From CAVSCR01 sp963726575 (GTDB lineage Bacteria > Actinomycetota > Actinomycetes > JAHEKZ01), in contig CAVSCR010000003.1 of assembly GCA_963726575.1 (NCBI GenBank), forward strand, positions 62,001-126,000: a DNA stretch of 64,000 nt, written 5' to 3'. Positions 36,819 to 46,152 of this stretch are shown here, piece by piece. Below the pieces are notes generated by a model that worked only from the letters and a program-made list of their open reading frames with translations, ran no database searches and was not told the origin of the DNA. Positions within the stretch are counted from its first letter, which is position 1. The number at the start of each line of letters is the position of its first letter. Made by a program: the position numbers and the translations under genes.

Positions 36819-37289
36819 CTACTCCTGCGTCGGTTCGGGACGCCGGAACTCGACCTGCACGAGCGCGCGCGACACGTCTGTGTACGGAACATTCACGTCG
36901 CCGCTGTCAGTGGTGAGCGTGGCCGCGACGTCGTCGGCATCGACGACCCGACCAGTGAGGGTCGTGGCATCGGTGCGCGTCACGACCACCAGGTGTCCCC
37001 GCTGACGACGCCAGTGGCGCGGCAGTTCCAGCGGCCGCTCGACACCGGGCGAGCTGACCTCGAGGACGTAGGGCTGGTCCCCCATCGCCTCGTCGGCGTC
37101 CAGCGTCTGCGACAAGGTGCGCGACAGCTCGGCCACGTCGTCCAGCGAGATCCCGCCGTCGCGGTCGACCAGCACGCGCAGGAGCCGACGGCGTCCGATG
37201 GCCTGGACCTCGACCCCCTCGAGATCGAGGCCGGCGGCCGACACGACAGGGTCCACCAACTCGATGACGCGTTCGGTGGCGACGCCCAT
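36819..37289 (-). CDS. rimP: Ribosome maturation factor RimP
   Basis: This 156-residue protein has the RimP pattern GLDLEGVEVQ, LRVLVDRDGGISLDDVAELSR, YVLEVSSPGVERPL and the C-terminal SH3-like domain. It assists 30S assembly. It is first in the rimP-nusA-ylxR-infB unit. Confidence 0.95.
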   Translation of the reverse strand: MGVATERVIELVDPVVSAAGLDLEGVEVQAIGRRRLLRVLVDRDGGISLDDVAELSRTLSQTLDADEAMGDQPYVLEVSSPGVERPLELPRHWRRQRGHLVVVTRTDATTLTGRVVDADDVAATLTTDSGDVNVPYTDVSRALVQVEFRRPEPTQE

Positions 37290-37368
37290 GGTTCCTCCGC
37301 CGCGCGCGGTGGTGCCGCGCCTGTCCTGTTGTGGCTCCTCGATTGTGGGGCCAGCCTATCCGGATGCG

Positions 37369-38373
37369 ATGCTGCCGCCCATGGTCGCGACGCGGGCGCT
37401 CGTCGGGACTGCCGTCGCGGTGATGGCGGGGCTGGTGCTGAGCGGGTGCACCTCGGGCTCCGCGACCCCGACCGACTCTGCGGGTCGGCCGATCCCCTCC
37501 TCGAGCAGCACGTTGGCGGCAGCCGATGCCCAGGCCGTGAGCCGCAGCCTGTCGGCCGAGACCCGACTGCTCGGCAGCCTGAGTGCTGACGTCGACCGGT
37601 ACGGACGCCGGGTCGCGGTCCTGCGTCCTGTGATGGCGGCGGTGGGCGTCCACGTGGGGGCCCTCGGCCAGGCCAACGGGACCCCAGGGTGGACGGCCGG
37701 CGCACGGGCAGCGACCAGCCCAGCTGCCGCCCTTCACCGCGCCGTGGTGAGCCTGATCGCGGCCGCGCGCGTCTCGGCGCGTCCCGTGGTGGACCCCACC
37801 ACGGCCGTGACCGGCTCGGTCGCCGCGCTGCTGGGGTCCGTCGGCGCCTCCGACTCCGCACTCGCCGCCACCTTGTCGGCCGCGGCCACGCCGAGGGTGG
37901 CCGCGGGTGCATCGCCGGCCTCGGGCAGTGCCCCCGCTCTGTCGGCGCTGCAGACTGCGCTCGCTGGGGAGTACGCCGCGATCTACGCCTACGGCGTGGT
38001 GGGCGGTCAGCTGGCAGCCCATGCGGCCGGCCCGAGCCGGCTGGCCCAGGCACACGCGGGCCTGACCCTCCACAGCGCCAGGCGGGATCAGCTGATCGCG
38101 ATGATCCGGGTCGCCGGAGGTGCGGCCGACCCGGGCGCCGGGGGCTATGTCGTGCCGTTCCCGGTGGCCAGCATCGCCTCGGCCCGCCGGCTGGCGAGCA
38201 CGATCGAGAGCCGCTGCGCGGGCAACTATGCCCAGCTCGTGTCCGCCCTGGGTCCCCCCGGCGCCCGCGGAGTGCCGCTGACCTGGCTGCTCGACGCGGC
38301 CCGTCGGCAGGCGTCGTGGTCCGGCGTGGCTCCTGCTCTACCGGGGCTGCAGGAACCAGCCGGCTCGACCTGA
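37369..38373 (+). CDS. Lipoprotein with ferritin-like DUF4439 domain
   Basis: This protein of about 334 residues has a lipoprotein signal ending LVLSGC (Cys 27). The C-terminal ferritin-like DUF4439 domain spans ~185-330 (ALQTALAGEYAAIYAYG, HSARRDQLIAMI, ESRCAGNYAQLV). This gene is usually next to rimP in actinobacteria; its function is unknown. ATG 37369 and ATG 37381 are both possible; neither has a clear ribosome-binding site, so the mRNA may be leaderless. It converges on proS with 7 bases between. Confidence 0.82.
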   Translation: MLPPMVATRALVGTAVAVMAGLVLSGCTSGSATPTDSAGRPIPSSSSTLAAADAQAVSRSLSAETRLLGSLSADVDRYGRRVAVLRPVMAAVGVHVGALGQANGTPGWTAGARAATSPAAALHRAVVSLIAAARVSARPVVDPTTAVTGSVAALLGSVGASDSALAATLSAAATPRVAAGASPASGSAPALSALQTALAGEYAAIYAYGVVGGQLAAHAAGPSRLAQAHAGLTLHSARRDQLIAMIRVAGGAADPGAGGYVVPFPVASIASARRLASTIESRCAGNYAQLVSALGPPGARGVPLTWLLDAARRQASWSGVAPALPGLQEPAGST

Positions 38374-38380
38374 GTTCGGG

Positions 38381-40135
38381 TCAGCCGGCTCGAACCGCGT
38401 CGCGAACGCGATCGGCAGCGTCGGCGACCGGCACGTCCTGGCGAGTCCCTGTCCTACGGTCGCGCAGTTCGACGACGCCGTCGGCCAGACCCTTGCCCAC
38501 GACCACGACGGTCGGCATGCCCAGCAGCTCGGCATCCTTGAACTTCACACCCGGCGACACGCTGCGACGGTCGTCGTACAGCACGCGCACGCCGTCGTCG
38601 GCCAGTGCGCGGGCGATCTCGTCGGCCGTTTCGAAGACGGTGTCGTCCTTGCCCGTGGCCACCAGATGCACATCGGCCGGCGCCACTTCGCGCGGCCACA
38701 CCAGCCCGAGCGCGTCGTGGGTCTGCTCGGCGATCGCCGCCACCGCGCGCGAGATGCCGATGCCGTAGGAGCCCATCGTGACGCGCACCGGCTTGCCGTC
38801 CTGGCCCAGCACGTCGAGCTCGAAGGCGTCAGCGAACTTGCGACCGAGCTGGAAGATGTGGCCGATCTCGATGCCGCGGTCGATGCTCACGCCTTCGCCG
38901 CACGACGGACAGGGGTCACCGGCACGCACGTCGGCCGCCTCGATGAACCCGTCGGCCACGAAGTCCCTGCCCACCACCACGTCGACCGCGTGACGCCCTG
39001 GCTCGTTTGCGCCGGTCACCCATGCGCTGCCGTCCACGAGTCGGGGATCGACCAGCAGCCGGATGCCCAGATCGGCCAGGACCTGAGGCCCGAGGTACCC
39101 CTTGACCAAGCCCGGGTGCTGCGCGAAGTCCTCTGCCTCGAACACCGCCACCTCGGACGGGTAGAGCACGGCTTCGAGACGACGGAGGTCGACCTCCCGG
39201 TCCCCCGGCACCCCGACGACGAGCGGCACCCACTCGATGGTCCCGGGCGCGCGCGTCTTGAGCACCACGTTCTTCAGCGTGTCCGCGGCCACGAAGCTGC
39301 GGCCGAGATCCATGGTGTTGAGCCGGTTCACCAAGGAGTCGATGGTGGGGGTGTCGGGTGTGTCGAGCACCACACTGTCGGGCGTCGCGTCGGGATCTTT
39401 CGCCGGTGGCGACACCGTGACGAAGGCTTCGACGTTCGCGGCGTACCCGCAGCCATGGCAGGCGACGTAGGTGTCCTCGCCGTCCGGTGCCGGGGCGAGG
39501 AACTCCTCAGACCTCGAGCCACCCATCGAGCCGGACATGGCCGAAACGATGACGTAGGTCATGCCGAGGCGGTCGAACGTCTTGATGTAGGCGTCGCGGT
39601 GCAGCTGGTAGGAGCGTTCGAGGCTGGCGTCGTCGAGGTCGAAGGAGTACGCGTCCTTCATCACGAACTCGCGCCCGCGCAGGATCCCCGCCCGGGGGCG
39701 CGCTTCGTCGCGGTACTTGGTCTGGATCTGGTAGAGCACGACCGGCAGGTCCTTGTACGAGGAGTACTCGCCCTTCACCATCGTGGTGAACATCTCCTCG
39801 TGGGTCGGACCGAGCAGGTAGTCCCCGCCCTTGCGGTCCTGGAGCCGGAAGATCCCGTCGCCGTACTCCAGCCAGCGGCCGCTCTTCTCGTAGAGCTCGC
39901 GTGGGAGCAGCGCGGGGAACAAGACCTCCTGGCCGCCCATGGCGTTCATCTCCTCGCGCACCACCCGCGCGATGTTGTCGAGAACGAGCTTGCCCAACGG
40001 CAACCAGGAGTAGATGCCGGGCGCCACACGTCGTACGTAGCCGGCCCTGACGAGGAGCTTGTGGCTCGGGACCTCGGCATCCGCCGGGTCGTCGCGCAGG
40101 GTACGCAGGAACAGCGTCGACATGCGCAACAGCAC
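38381..40135 (-). CDS. proS: Prolyl-tRNA synthetase
   Basis: This protein of about 584 residues is bacterial-type ProRS: class II motif 2 around QIQTKYRDEARPRAGILRGREF, an INS editing domain (~220-400), class II motif 3 near SYGIGISRAVAAIAEQ and the anticodon-binding domain at the end. GTG 40135 follows GAAGGAG and gives the usual start LLRMSTLFLRTL; ATG 40123 is the alternative. The longer frame to 40453 overlaps the divergent gene and is rejected. Confidence 0.95.
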   Translation of the reverse strand: MLLRMSTLFLRTLRDDPADAEVPSHKLLVRAGYVRRVAPGIYSWLPLGKLVLDNIARVVREEMNAMGGQEVLFPALLPRELYEKSGRWLEYGDGIFRLQDRKGGDYLLGPTHEEMFTTMVKGEYSSYKDLPVVLYQIQTKYRDEARPRAGILRGREFVMKDAYSFDLDDASLERSYQLHRDAYIKTFDRLGMTYVIVSAMSGSMGGSRSEEFLAPAPDGEDTYVACHGCGYAANVEAFVTVSPPAKDPDATPDSVVLDTPDTPTIDSLVNRLNTMDLGRSFVAADTLKNVVLKTRAPGTIEWVPLVVGVPGDREVDLRRLEAVLYPSEVAVFEAEDFAQHPGLVKGYLGPQVLADLGIRLLVDPRLVDGSAWVTGANEPGRHAVDVVVGRDFVADGFIEAADVRAGDPCPSCGEGVSIDRGIEIGHIFQLGRKFADAFELDVLGQDGKPVRVTMGSYGIGISRAVAAIAEQTHDALGLVWPREVAPADVHLVATGKDDTVFETADEIARALADDGVRVLYDDRRSVSPGVKFKDAELLGMPTVVVVGKGLADGVVELRDRRTGTRQDVPVADAADRVRDAVRAG

Positions 40136-40222
40136 GACCACTCCTTCGCCGGGCGAGATTCCCCTGCTTGATACGCCAGTTCGGGGATCCCGAGGATAGT
40201 CGTCTCGCGGTACCGTCCGAAC

Positions 40223-40696
40223 GTGACGGACAGCCAGCCCTTCGTCCCCGAGGCCTTCACCGTTCCCCACACGCTGCAGACCGCCCGCTTCCGGCTCGAG
40301 CCGCTGCAGCCGGAGCACAACGAGGCCGACTACGCGGCCTGGACGTCCTCGATCGACCACATCAAGGCGACACCGGGGTTCGCGGACTGGTCGTGGCCCC
40401 ACCCCATGTCGCTGGACGAGAACCTGGGCGACCTCACCATGCATGCCGCGCACTTCACCCTCGGCGTCGGCTTCACGTACACGGTGCTCAGGACCGACCC
40501 CGAGGGCGAGGCCGACGGCGACGTCGTCGGTTGCGTCTACATCTACCCGGCCGACGACGACCCCGCCGTCGCGCTCGTGCGCTCGTGGGTGCGAGCCAGC
40601 GAGGCCGATCTCGACGTGCCACTCGCCGACGCGGTCGCGGCCTGGCTCGCCAGCGACGCCTGGCCCTTCGCAACGGTGCGCTACGCCGGCCGGTGA
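40223..40696 (+). CDS. GNAT-like protein
   Basis: This 157-residue protein begins like RimJ/GNAT proteins (TARFRLEPLQPEHNEADYAAW) and has VGCVYIYPADDDPAVALVRSWVRAS in the central strands. The acetyl-CoA glycine loop is not clear, so activity is uncertain. The coding GC pattern and GTG start support a real gene. It is divergent from proS, 87 bases away. Confidence 0.7.
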   Translation: MTDSQPFVPEAFTVPHTLQTARFRLEPLQPEHNEADYAAWTSSIDHIKATPGFADWSWPHPMSLDENLGDLTMHAAHFTLGVGFTYTVLRTDPEGEADGDVVGCVYIYPADDDPAVALVRSWVRASEADLDVPLADAVAAWLASDAWPFATVRYAGR

Positions 40697-40712
40697 CGCC
40701 GGTGCGCTCGCT

Positions 40713-40775
40713 TGTTGATCAAGGAGAAGGTGTCGTCATTTCATGATCAACACACACCTGAAGTCCAAGATCAAC
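40713..40775 (-). repeat. 63-base GTTGATC-box repeat, copy 2
   Basis: Read on the minus strand it matches the copy at 26851-26913 at about 53 of 63 positions, with the GTTGATC boxes and the closing GATCAACA kept. It fills the 89-base gap between two convergent genes, 16 bases past the + gene stop and 10 bases from the minus gene stop. It could act as a bidirectional terminator. Confidence 0.8.
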
Positions 40776-40785
40776 GGGTTCTCGG

Positions 40786-41643
40786 TCAGAAGAGGACGGT
40801 GCTGAAGGTTCCCACGCGCCGGAAGCCGACACGTTCGTAGGTGCGCAGCGCCGGGGTGTTGTAGCCGTTGACGTACAGGCTCACGTTCGGTGCCAGCGAG
40901 CGCCGGGCCAGCGTGACCACGGCCGCCATCCCCGGCACTGCCAGTCCCTCGCCACGGCGGTGCGGCGCCACCCACACGCCCTGCACCTGGGCGACGGTCG
41001 GTGAGACCGCCCCGACCTCGGCCTTGAACACCACCTCGTCGTCCTCGATCCGGGCGAAGGACCGATGGCCGTGCACGAGCTCGCTCACGCGGGCCCGGTA
41101 CATCGCTCCGCCGTCGCTGGCCAACGGCGAGACGCCGACCTCTTCGGTGAACATGGCGATGCTGGCCGGCAGGAGCGTGTCGATCTCGTCGGGCCGCACA
41201 GCGCGCACCAAGGGGTCGACCGCCCGCAACGGGTCGACGCCGATCGACAGCACCGGCTGGTCCGGTCGTACTTCGCGCCCGGGTCCCCATTCGGCGCAGA
41301 GGCGCTCCCACAAGGACGTCACCTGGTCGCTGGGCCCGACGATCGAGGAGCACCGGCGCCCGCTCCGCAACGCCCGTTCGGCGAAGCCGCGCAAGCCGTC
41401 AACGTCCTCGCAGGCCGGCACGAGGTTGGCGCCGGAGTAGCAGACCCCCCGTAGGTGCCCGTCGGGTAGGTAGCCCCAGAGCTCTCCGCCCATCCGGAAC
41501 GCCCGCCCACCCCCCAGGCGCACCCGTGACTCTATGAAGACGTTGGACACGGGGTCGCGTTGCAGGAAGCCGAGGACGGCAGGGACGTCGGTCTCACCGA
41601 GCACCCGCACGTCGGACGTGGTCAGCACAGGCACATCGTGCAC
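40786..41643 (-). CDS. GNAT-family acetyltransferase with DUF4081-type N-terminus
   Basis: This 285-residue protein has an N-terminal DUF4081-like part (LGFLQRDPVSNVFIESRV, RGVCYSGANLVP) and a C-terminal GNAT core (QGVWVAPHRRGEGLAVPGM, LYVNGYNTPALRTYERVGF). In actinobacteria such genes are usually beside ispG; here a cyclase-ATPase gene stands between. The substrate is unknown. Confidence 0.85.
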   Translation of the reverse strand: MHDVPVLTTSDVRVLGETDVPAVLGFLQRDPVSNVFIESRVRLGGGRAFRMGGELWGYLPDGHLRGVCYSGANLVPACEDVDGLRGFAERALRSGRRCSSIVGPSDQVTSLWERLCAEWGPGREVRPDQPVLSIGVDPLRAVDPLVRAVRPDEIDTLLPASIAMFTEEVGVSPLASDGGAMYRARVSELVHGHRSFARIEDDEVVFKAEVGAVSPTVAQVQGVWVAPHRRGEGLAVPGMAAVVTLARRSLAPNVSLYVNGYNTPALRTYERVGFRRVGTFSTVLF

Positions 41644-41753
41644 CAGAGGCCCTGCGGCTGCGTCGGCATCCCCGACGGATCACGCAGATGCCGGAGCGGC
41701 CGGGCTAGAGTCGGCCCACCCGTGGCTCTTGGTGATCGCCGGAGGTGAGCTCC

Positions 41754-44700
41754 GTGCGCGAAGACCGACGCGTCGTCACCGCGCTCTTCGCCGACATCAC
41801 CGGCTCCACCGGCCTCACCGAGCGCCTGCGTGAGGACGAGGCCCAGCTGGTGGTCGGTGACGCAATCGCCCGCATCGTGCTCGAGGTCGAACGGCTCGGC
41901 GGCTACGTCAAAGACCTGGCCGGCGACGGCGTCCTCGCCCTGTTCGGTGCGCCCACCTCGTACGAGGACGACGCGGAGCGAGCAGCTCGCGCGGCCCTGA
42001 ACATCTTGCAGTCGATCGCGGCGTACGGGGAAGAGGTGGCCCGCAGCTGGGCCGGCGAACGGATCGCCGTCCGCATCGGCATCAGCACCGGGCTCGTGGC
42101 CCTCGGTCCGGTCGGGGCGGGACACCGCGTCGAGTACGCCGCCTTCGGCGACACCGTGATCACAGCCGCGCGCCTGCAGGGCCTCGCCGAACCCGGCTCG
42201 GCATTGGTGGACCCGGCCACCCAGCACCGGCTCGCCCGGCTCTTCGAGTGGGGTACACCGCAGTCGGTTCAGCTCAAGGGTCGCTCCGACAAGACGGTGG
42301 CCGTGCCGCTCGGTCCAGCCCGGCCGATGACCTCGCGGCTGCGAGCCGCTGCGCACGCCGCGCCCGACCTGGTAGGACGCGACGTCGAGCTGTCGATGTT
42401 CCGCTCCGCCCTGGACGACGTGTCAGCCGGTGCTGGAGGCGTCGTGCTGGTCACCGGTGAGGCCGGGGTCGGAAAGAGCCGGCTGGTCGCCTCGGCCCGC
42501 GAACTCACCGAGGACCAGCCCGTGGCCCCTGCTCCCCTGTGGCTGGAGGGTCGCTGCCTCTCCTACGCCGACCAGCTTCCGAACTTCCCGTTCCGCGACC
42601 TCCTGCGCGAGTGGCTCGGCGTGGACGAGGGCGACACCGAGCTGCGGATCCGGATCAGCCTGCGCAGCACCGTGGACCGTCTCTTCGACCGAACTGACGA
42701 CGTCGTCCCGTACCTCGACTCGCTGCTGGGCCTCACACACGACGGTGGTCCCGCCGACAGTCGTGGGCTCGAGGCCGAGGAGCTGCAACGGCGGATGTTC
42801 GCGGCGGTCTCGCGCCTGTTCGAACGGCTGGCGCGCGACCGTCCGGTGGTCATCGTCCTGGAGGACCTGCACTGGGCGGACGCCACTTCGATCCAGCTGC
42901 TCAGGCACCTGGTGCCCACGGTCGACCGCGCAGCAGTGCTGTTCGTCCTCACCCATCGCGACGAGCGCGACAGTGCGGCGTGGGGCGTGAAGGAAGCGAT
43001 CGTGCGCGACTTCCCCCACGCAGCTCGCGACATCGCCCTCGAACCCCTGCCCGCCGACGCCGAACGGGTGCTGCTCGAGGCGTTGGTGGGCACGGCGCTG
43101 ACCGACGAACTCGTCCAACGCATCACCGACGCCGCCGAGGGCAACCCGCTGTACCTGGAGGAGCTGGTGCGCTCGTTGTCCGACGCGGGAGCACTGGTCC
43201 GCGGCGCCGACGGCGCCTGGCAGCTGGACCCTGCGGTCCCGATCACGATTCCCGAGACCGTCGGCAAGGTGATCCTCGCCCGCGCCGACCGACTACCTCC
43301 CGACAGCCACGCAGTGCTGGTGGCCGCCTCGGTGATCGGGCGACGATTCGACCGCCAGCTGCTGTCCGCGGTCGTCGGGCCGGACGTCGACCTGGTGCAG
43401 CGCCTTCCGGACCTCCAGCGCCTGGGGTTCATCACGTTGGACCGACGCTGGCCGCAGGAGCGCTACCGGTTCCGGCACGCCCTGATCCAAGAGGCCGTGT
43501 CCGGCACGATCCTTCCCGCCCACCGGGCGCAGCTGCACCGGCTCGCTGCGGAATCGCTGGAGCAGAACCCGAGTGAAACGCAGGAACACATGCTCACTCT
43601 GGCGCGCCACTGGGACCAGGCGGGCGAGCCGGCGCGGGCGATCCCCTATTACCGGCGTGGAGCAGAACTCGCCCTGCCGATGTTCGCCAACGAGGAGGCC
43701 GCCGACGCCCTGACCAGGGCGATGGACCTCTTGGAGCAGACCCCGGCCGGCTCCGAGAGGGACGAGGACGAGCTGGAGCTACGGACGCTGCGCGGGATCG
43801 CTGGTTGGGGAACCGAGGGGCTCGGTGCGGCGAGCGTTGTTGCGGACTTCGAGCGGGCCAAACAGCTGAGCGGGAAGCTGCAGACCGAGGTGAGCCCGTC
43901 GATCCTGCGCGGCCAGGCGATCAACTCGGTGGTCCGCCTCGACCTGGCCGACACCCGCGAGAACGGACTGGCCCTGCTGGCGGCCGCGCAACGAGCGCAC
44001 GACCCGCTGCTGCTGGTCGAGGCCGAGTACGTGCTGGGCGTCGCCGCGTTCTGGGAGGGCGAGCTCGCGGACAGTCGCCAGCACCTCGAGGCTGCCATCG
44101 ACGCGTACTCGCCAGAGCGCCACGAGGCACACGTCGTGCAGTTCTCGCAAGACCCCAAGGTCGTGTGCCTCGTGCGTCTGGCGTGGACCCTGTGGCACCT
44201 GGGGCACTGGCGGCAGGCGAGGACGATGGGCGACGCGGCGCTGGATCTGGCGGTGCAGCTCGCCCACCCGGCCAGCCGCATCTACGCCGCGGCGTTCGCC
44301 GGCTTCCTGACGTCGGACCTGGGTGACGACGTTCGGTTCGATCGCGCGCTGACCCTGTTGAGCACCGAACACATACGCGGCGTGTGGGAAGGCGCCTACC
44401 AGGTGCTGCGGCAACGCGATCGGTTGCTCAGGGGCGACCCCGCCGCGCTCGCCTCCGTCGAGGCGATCATCGAGACCTCACACCGCAAGCAACAGCTGGT
44501 CTACAACAACATCGCACGGTGCCTGGTGGCCCGCGGTCATCTCGCGGCGGAACAGCCACGAGCTGCGACGACCGTGCTGAACGCGGCGCTGGCCGAGGTG
44601 GCCAACACCGGTGCGCGCTACATCGAGGCTGAGCTGCATCGCCTCATCGGCGAGGCGCTAGCAGCCGAGGGCGCGGACGTCGAGGGCGTCGCGTCGGCGT

Positions 44701-44924
44701 TCCGTACGGCCCATGCCGTCGCCGCGGACCAACAGGCGCGTTCGTTCCAGCTGCGCGCCGCCACATCGTGGGTTGGATGGGCGGCAGGCCAGCCGGTGGC
44801 GTCAGCCCTGAAGGAGCCGCGCGAGCTGCTGGTCCAGGTCAGCGAGACCTTCCATGGCCTCGACGCCGACGAGACGGACCCCGATCTCTTGGCCGCTCGC
44901 CGGCTGCTGAACGAGACCTCGTAA
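41754..44924 (+). CDS. Class III nucleotide cyclase domain fused to AAA ATPase and TPR region
   Basis: This protein of about 1056 residues has an N-terminal cyclase homology domain (1-175; metal Asp14 and Asp58, Lys53, Asp133). An AAA-type ATPase follows (Walker A GEAGVGKS near 235, Walker B IVLEDLHWAD near 370), then a long C-terminal helical TPR-like region. Arg140 is kept, but the Asn expected four residues before it is Ile136, so cyclase activity may be weak or lost. GTG 41754 is preferred over GTG 41745 because GGAGG (41741-41745) then has normal spacing. It is probably a signalling ATPase; partners and ligand are unknown. Confidence 0.88.
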   Translation: MREDRRVVTALFADITGSTGLTERLREDEAQLVVGDAIARIVLEVERLGGYVKDLAGDGVLALFGAPTSYEDDAERAARAALNILQSIAAYGEEVARSWAGERIAVRIGISTGLVALGPVGAGHRVEYAAFGDTVITAARLQGLAEPGSALVDPATQHRLARLFEWGTPQSVQLKGRSDKTVAVPLGPARPMTSRLRAAAHAAPDLVGRDVELSMFRSALDDVSAGAGGVVLVTGEAGVGKSRLVASARELTEDQPVAPAPLWLEGRCLSYADQLPNFPFRDLLREWLGVDEGDTELRIRISLRSTVDRLFDRTDDVVPYLDSLLGLTHDGGPADSRGLEAEELQRRMFAAVSRLFERLARDRPVVIVLEDLHWADATSIQLLRHLVPTVDRAAVLFVLTHRDERDSAAWGVKEAIVRDFPHAARDIALEPLPADAERVLLEALVGTALTDELVQRITDAAEGNPLYLEELVRSLSDAGALVRGADGAWQLDPAVPITIPETVGKVILARADRLPPDSHAVLVAASVIGRRFDRQLLSAVVGPDVDLVQRLPDLQRLGFITLDRRWPQERYRFRHALIQEAVSGTILPAHRAQLHRLAAESLEQNPSETQEHMLTLARHWDQAGEPARAIPYYRRGAELALPMFANEEAADALTRAMDLLEQTPAGSERDEDELELRTLRGIAGWGTEGLGAASVVADFERAKQLSGKLQTEVSPSILRGQAINSVVRLDLADTRENGLALLAAAQRAHDPLLLVEAEYVLGVAAFWEGELADSRQHLEAAIDAYSPERHEAHVVQFSQDPKVVCLVRLAWTLWHLGHWRQARTMGDAALDLAVQLAHPASRIYAAAFAGFLTSDLGDDVRFDRALTLLSTEHIRGVWEGAYQVLRQRDRLLRGDPAALASVEAIIETSHRKQQLVYNNIARCLVARGHLAAEQPRAATTVLNAALAEVANTGARYIEAELHRLIGEALAAEGADVEGVASAFRTAHAVAADQQARSFQLRAATSWVGWAAGQPVASALKEPRELLVQVSETFHGLDADETDPDLLAARRLLNETS

Positions 44925-44941
44925 CGATCGAGCGTCGCCGC

Positions 44942-46123
44942 TCAACCGACTACGACCTGCGGACCGTCGCCCTGGGCAGCCTCGGGGTCGAGCCCCATCG
45001 CCTCGGCGAGCACCAGCGCCTCTTCGATCAGGGTCTGCACGATCTGTGACTCCGGCACGGTCTTGATGACCTCGCCACGGACGAAGATCTGTCCCTTCCC
45101 ATTGCCGGAGGCGACTCCGAGGTCGGCCTCCCTGGCCTCTCCCGGGCCGTTGACCACACAGCCCATGACCGCCACGCGCAGCGGAACATCGATGCCTTCC
45201 AGACCCGCCGTGACCTGCTCGGCCAACGTGTACACGTCGACCTGGGCCCGACCGCACGAGGGGCACGACACGATCTCGAGGCCCCGCTGCTTCAGGCCCA
45301 GCGACTCCAGGATGGCCGTACCGACCTTGACCTCCTCCACCGGCGGCGCCGACAACGAGACCCGGATCGTGTCGCCGATCCCTTCGGCCAGCAGCGCCCC
45401 GAAGGCCACCGAGGACTTCACGGTGCCCTGGAACGACGGCCCGGCTTCGGTGACACCGAGGTGCAAGGGGTAGTCGCAGGCAGCCGCCAACTGTCGGTAC
45501 GCCTCGATCATGACCACGGGGTCGTGGTGCTTGACCGAGATCTTGATCTCGCGAAAGCCATGCTCCTCGAACAGCGAGCACTCCCACAGTGCCGACTCGA
45601 CCAGGGCCTCGGGCGTCGCCTTGCCGTACTTGGCCAGCAGTCGCGGGTCGAGCGAGCCCGCGTTGACGCCGATGCGGATCGGAACGGCTGCATCTGCAGC
45701 CGCCTTGGCGATCTGCGCGACCTTGTCGTCGAACTGCTTGATGTTGCCGGGGTTGACCCGCACCCCGGCGCACCCCGCGTCGATGGCGGCGAACACGTAC
45801 TTCGGTTGGAAGTGGATGTCGGCGATTACGGGGATGCCGGACTTGCGGGCGATCTGGGGCAGCGCATCCGCGTCGTCCTGGCTCGGAACCGCGACCCGCA
45901 CGATCTGACACCCCGACGCCGTGAGTTCCGCGATCTGCTGCAGGGTCGCGTTGACGTCCGCTGTCAAGGTGGTCGTCATGGACTGCACCGAGATGGGGGC
46001 GTCGCCACCGACCGCCACTGGATGCGTCGGGTGCTGCAGCAGGATCTGGCGACTCACCCGACGGGTTGCGAGCGGTCGGGCCGGCACGCCGGGCATGCCC
46101 AAGGCCGTGCTCGTCGACGTCAT
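44942..46123 (-). CDS. ispG: 4-hydroxy-3-methylbut-2-enyl diphosphate synthase
   Basis: This 393-residue enzyme of the MEP pathway has the iron-sulphur cysteines in SCPSCGR and MGCVVNGPGEA and the TIM-barrel segment ADIHFQPKYVFAAID. ATG 46123 follows GAGGG; the longer frame overlaps rseP. It is downstream of dxr and rseP, the actinobacterial order. It converges on the cyclase-ATPase gene 17 bases away. Confidence 0.95.
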   Translation of the reverse strand: MTSTSTALGMPGVPARPLATRRVSRQILLQHPTHPVAVGGDAPISVQSMTTTLTADVNATLQQIAELTASGCQIVRVAVPSQDDADALPQIARKSGIPVIADIHFQPKYVFAAIDAGCAGVRVNPGNIKQFDDKVAQIAKAAADAAVPIRIGVNAGSLDPRLLAKYGKATPEALVESALWECSLFEEHGFREIKISVKHHDPVVMIEAYRQLAAACDYPLHLGVTEAGPSFQGTVKSSVAFGALLAEGIGDTIRVSLSAPPVEEVKVGTAILESLGLKQRGLEIVSCPSCGRAQVDVYTLAEQVTAGLEGIDVPLRVAVMGCVVNGPGEAREADLGVASGNGKGQIFVRGEVIKTVPESQIVQTLIEEALVLAEAMGLDPEAAQGDGPQVVVG

Positions 46124-46152
46124 GCCCTCAGTATCGCCCGAGCGACCCGGCT

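Noticed and set aside
38360..38395. Repeated AGCCGGCT at the convergent ends of the ferritin-like gene and proS
   Set aside because: The copies are self-complementary and could pair, but only over 8 bases and partly inside coding ends, so it is too weak to call a terminator.
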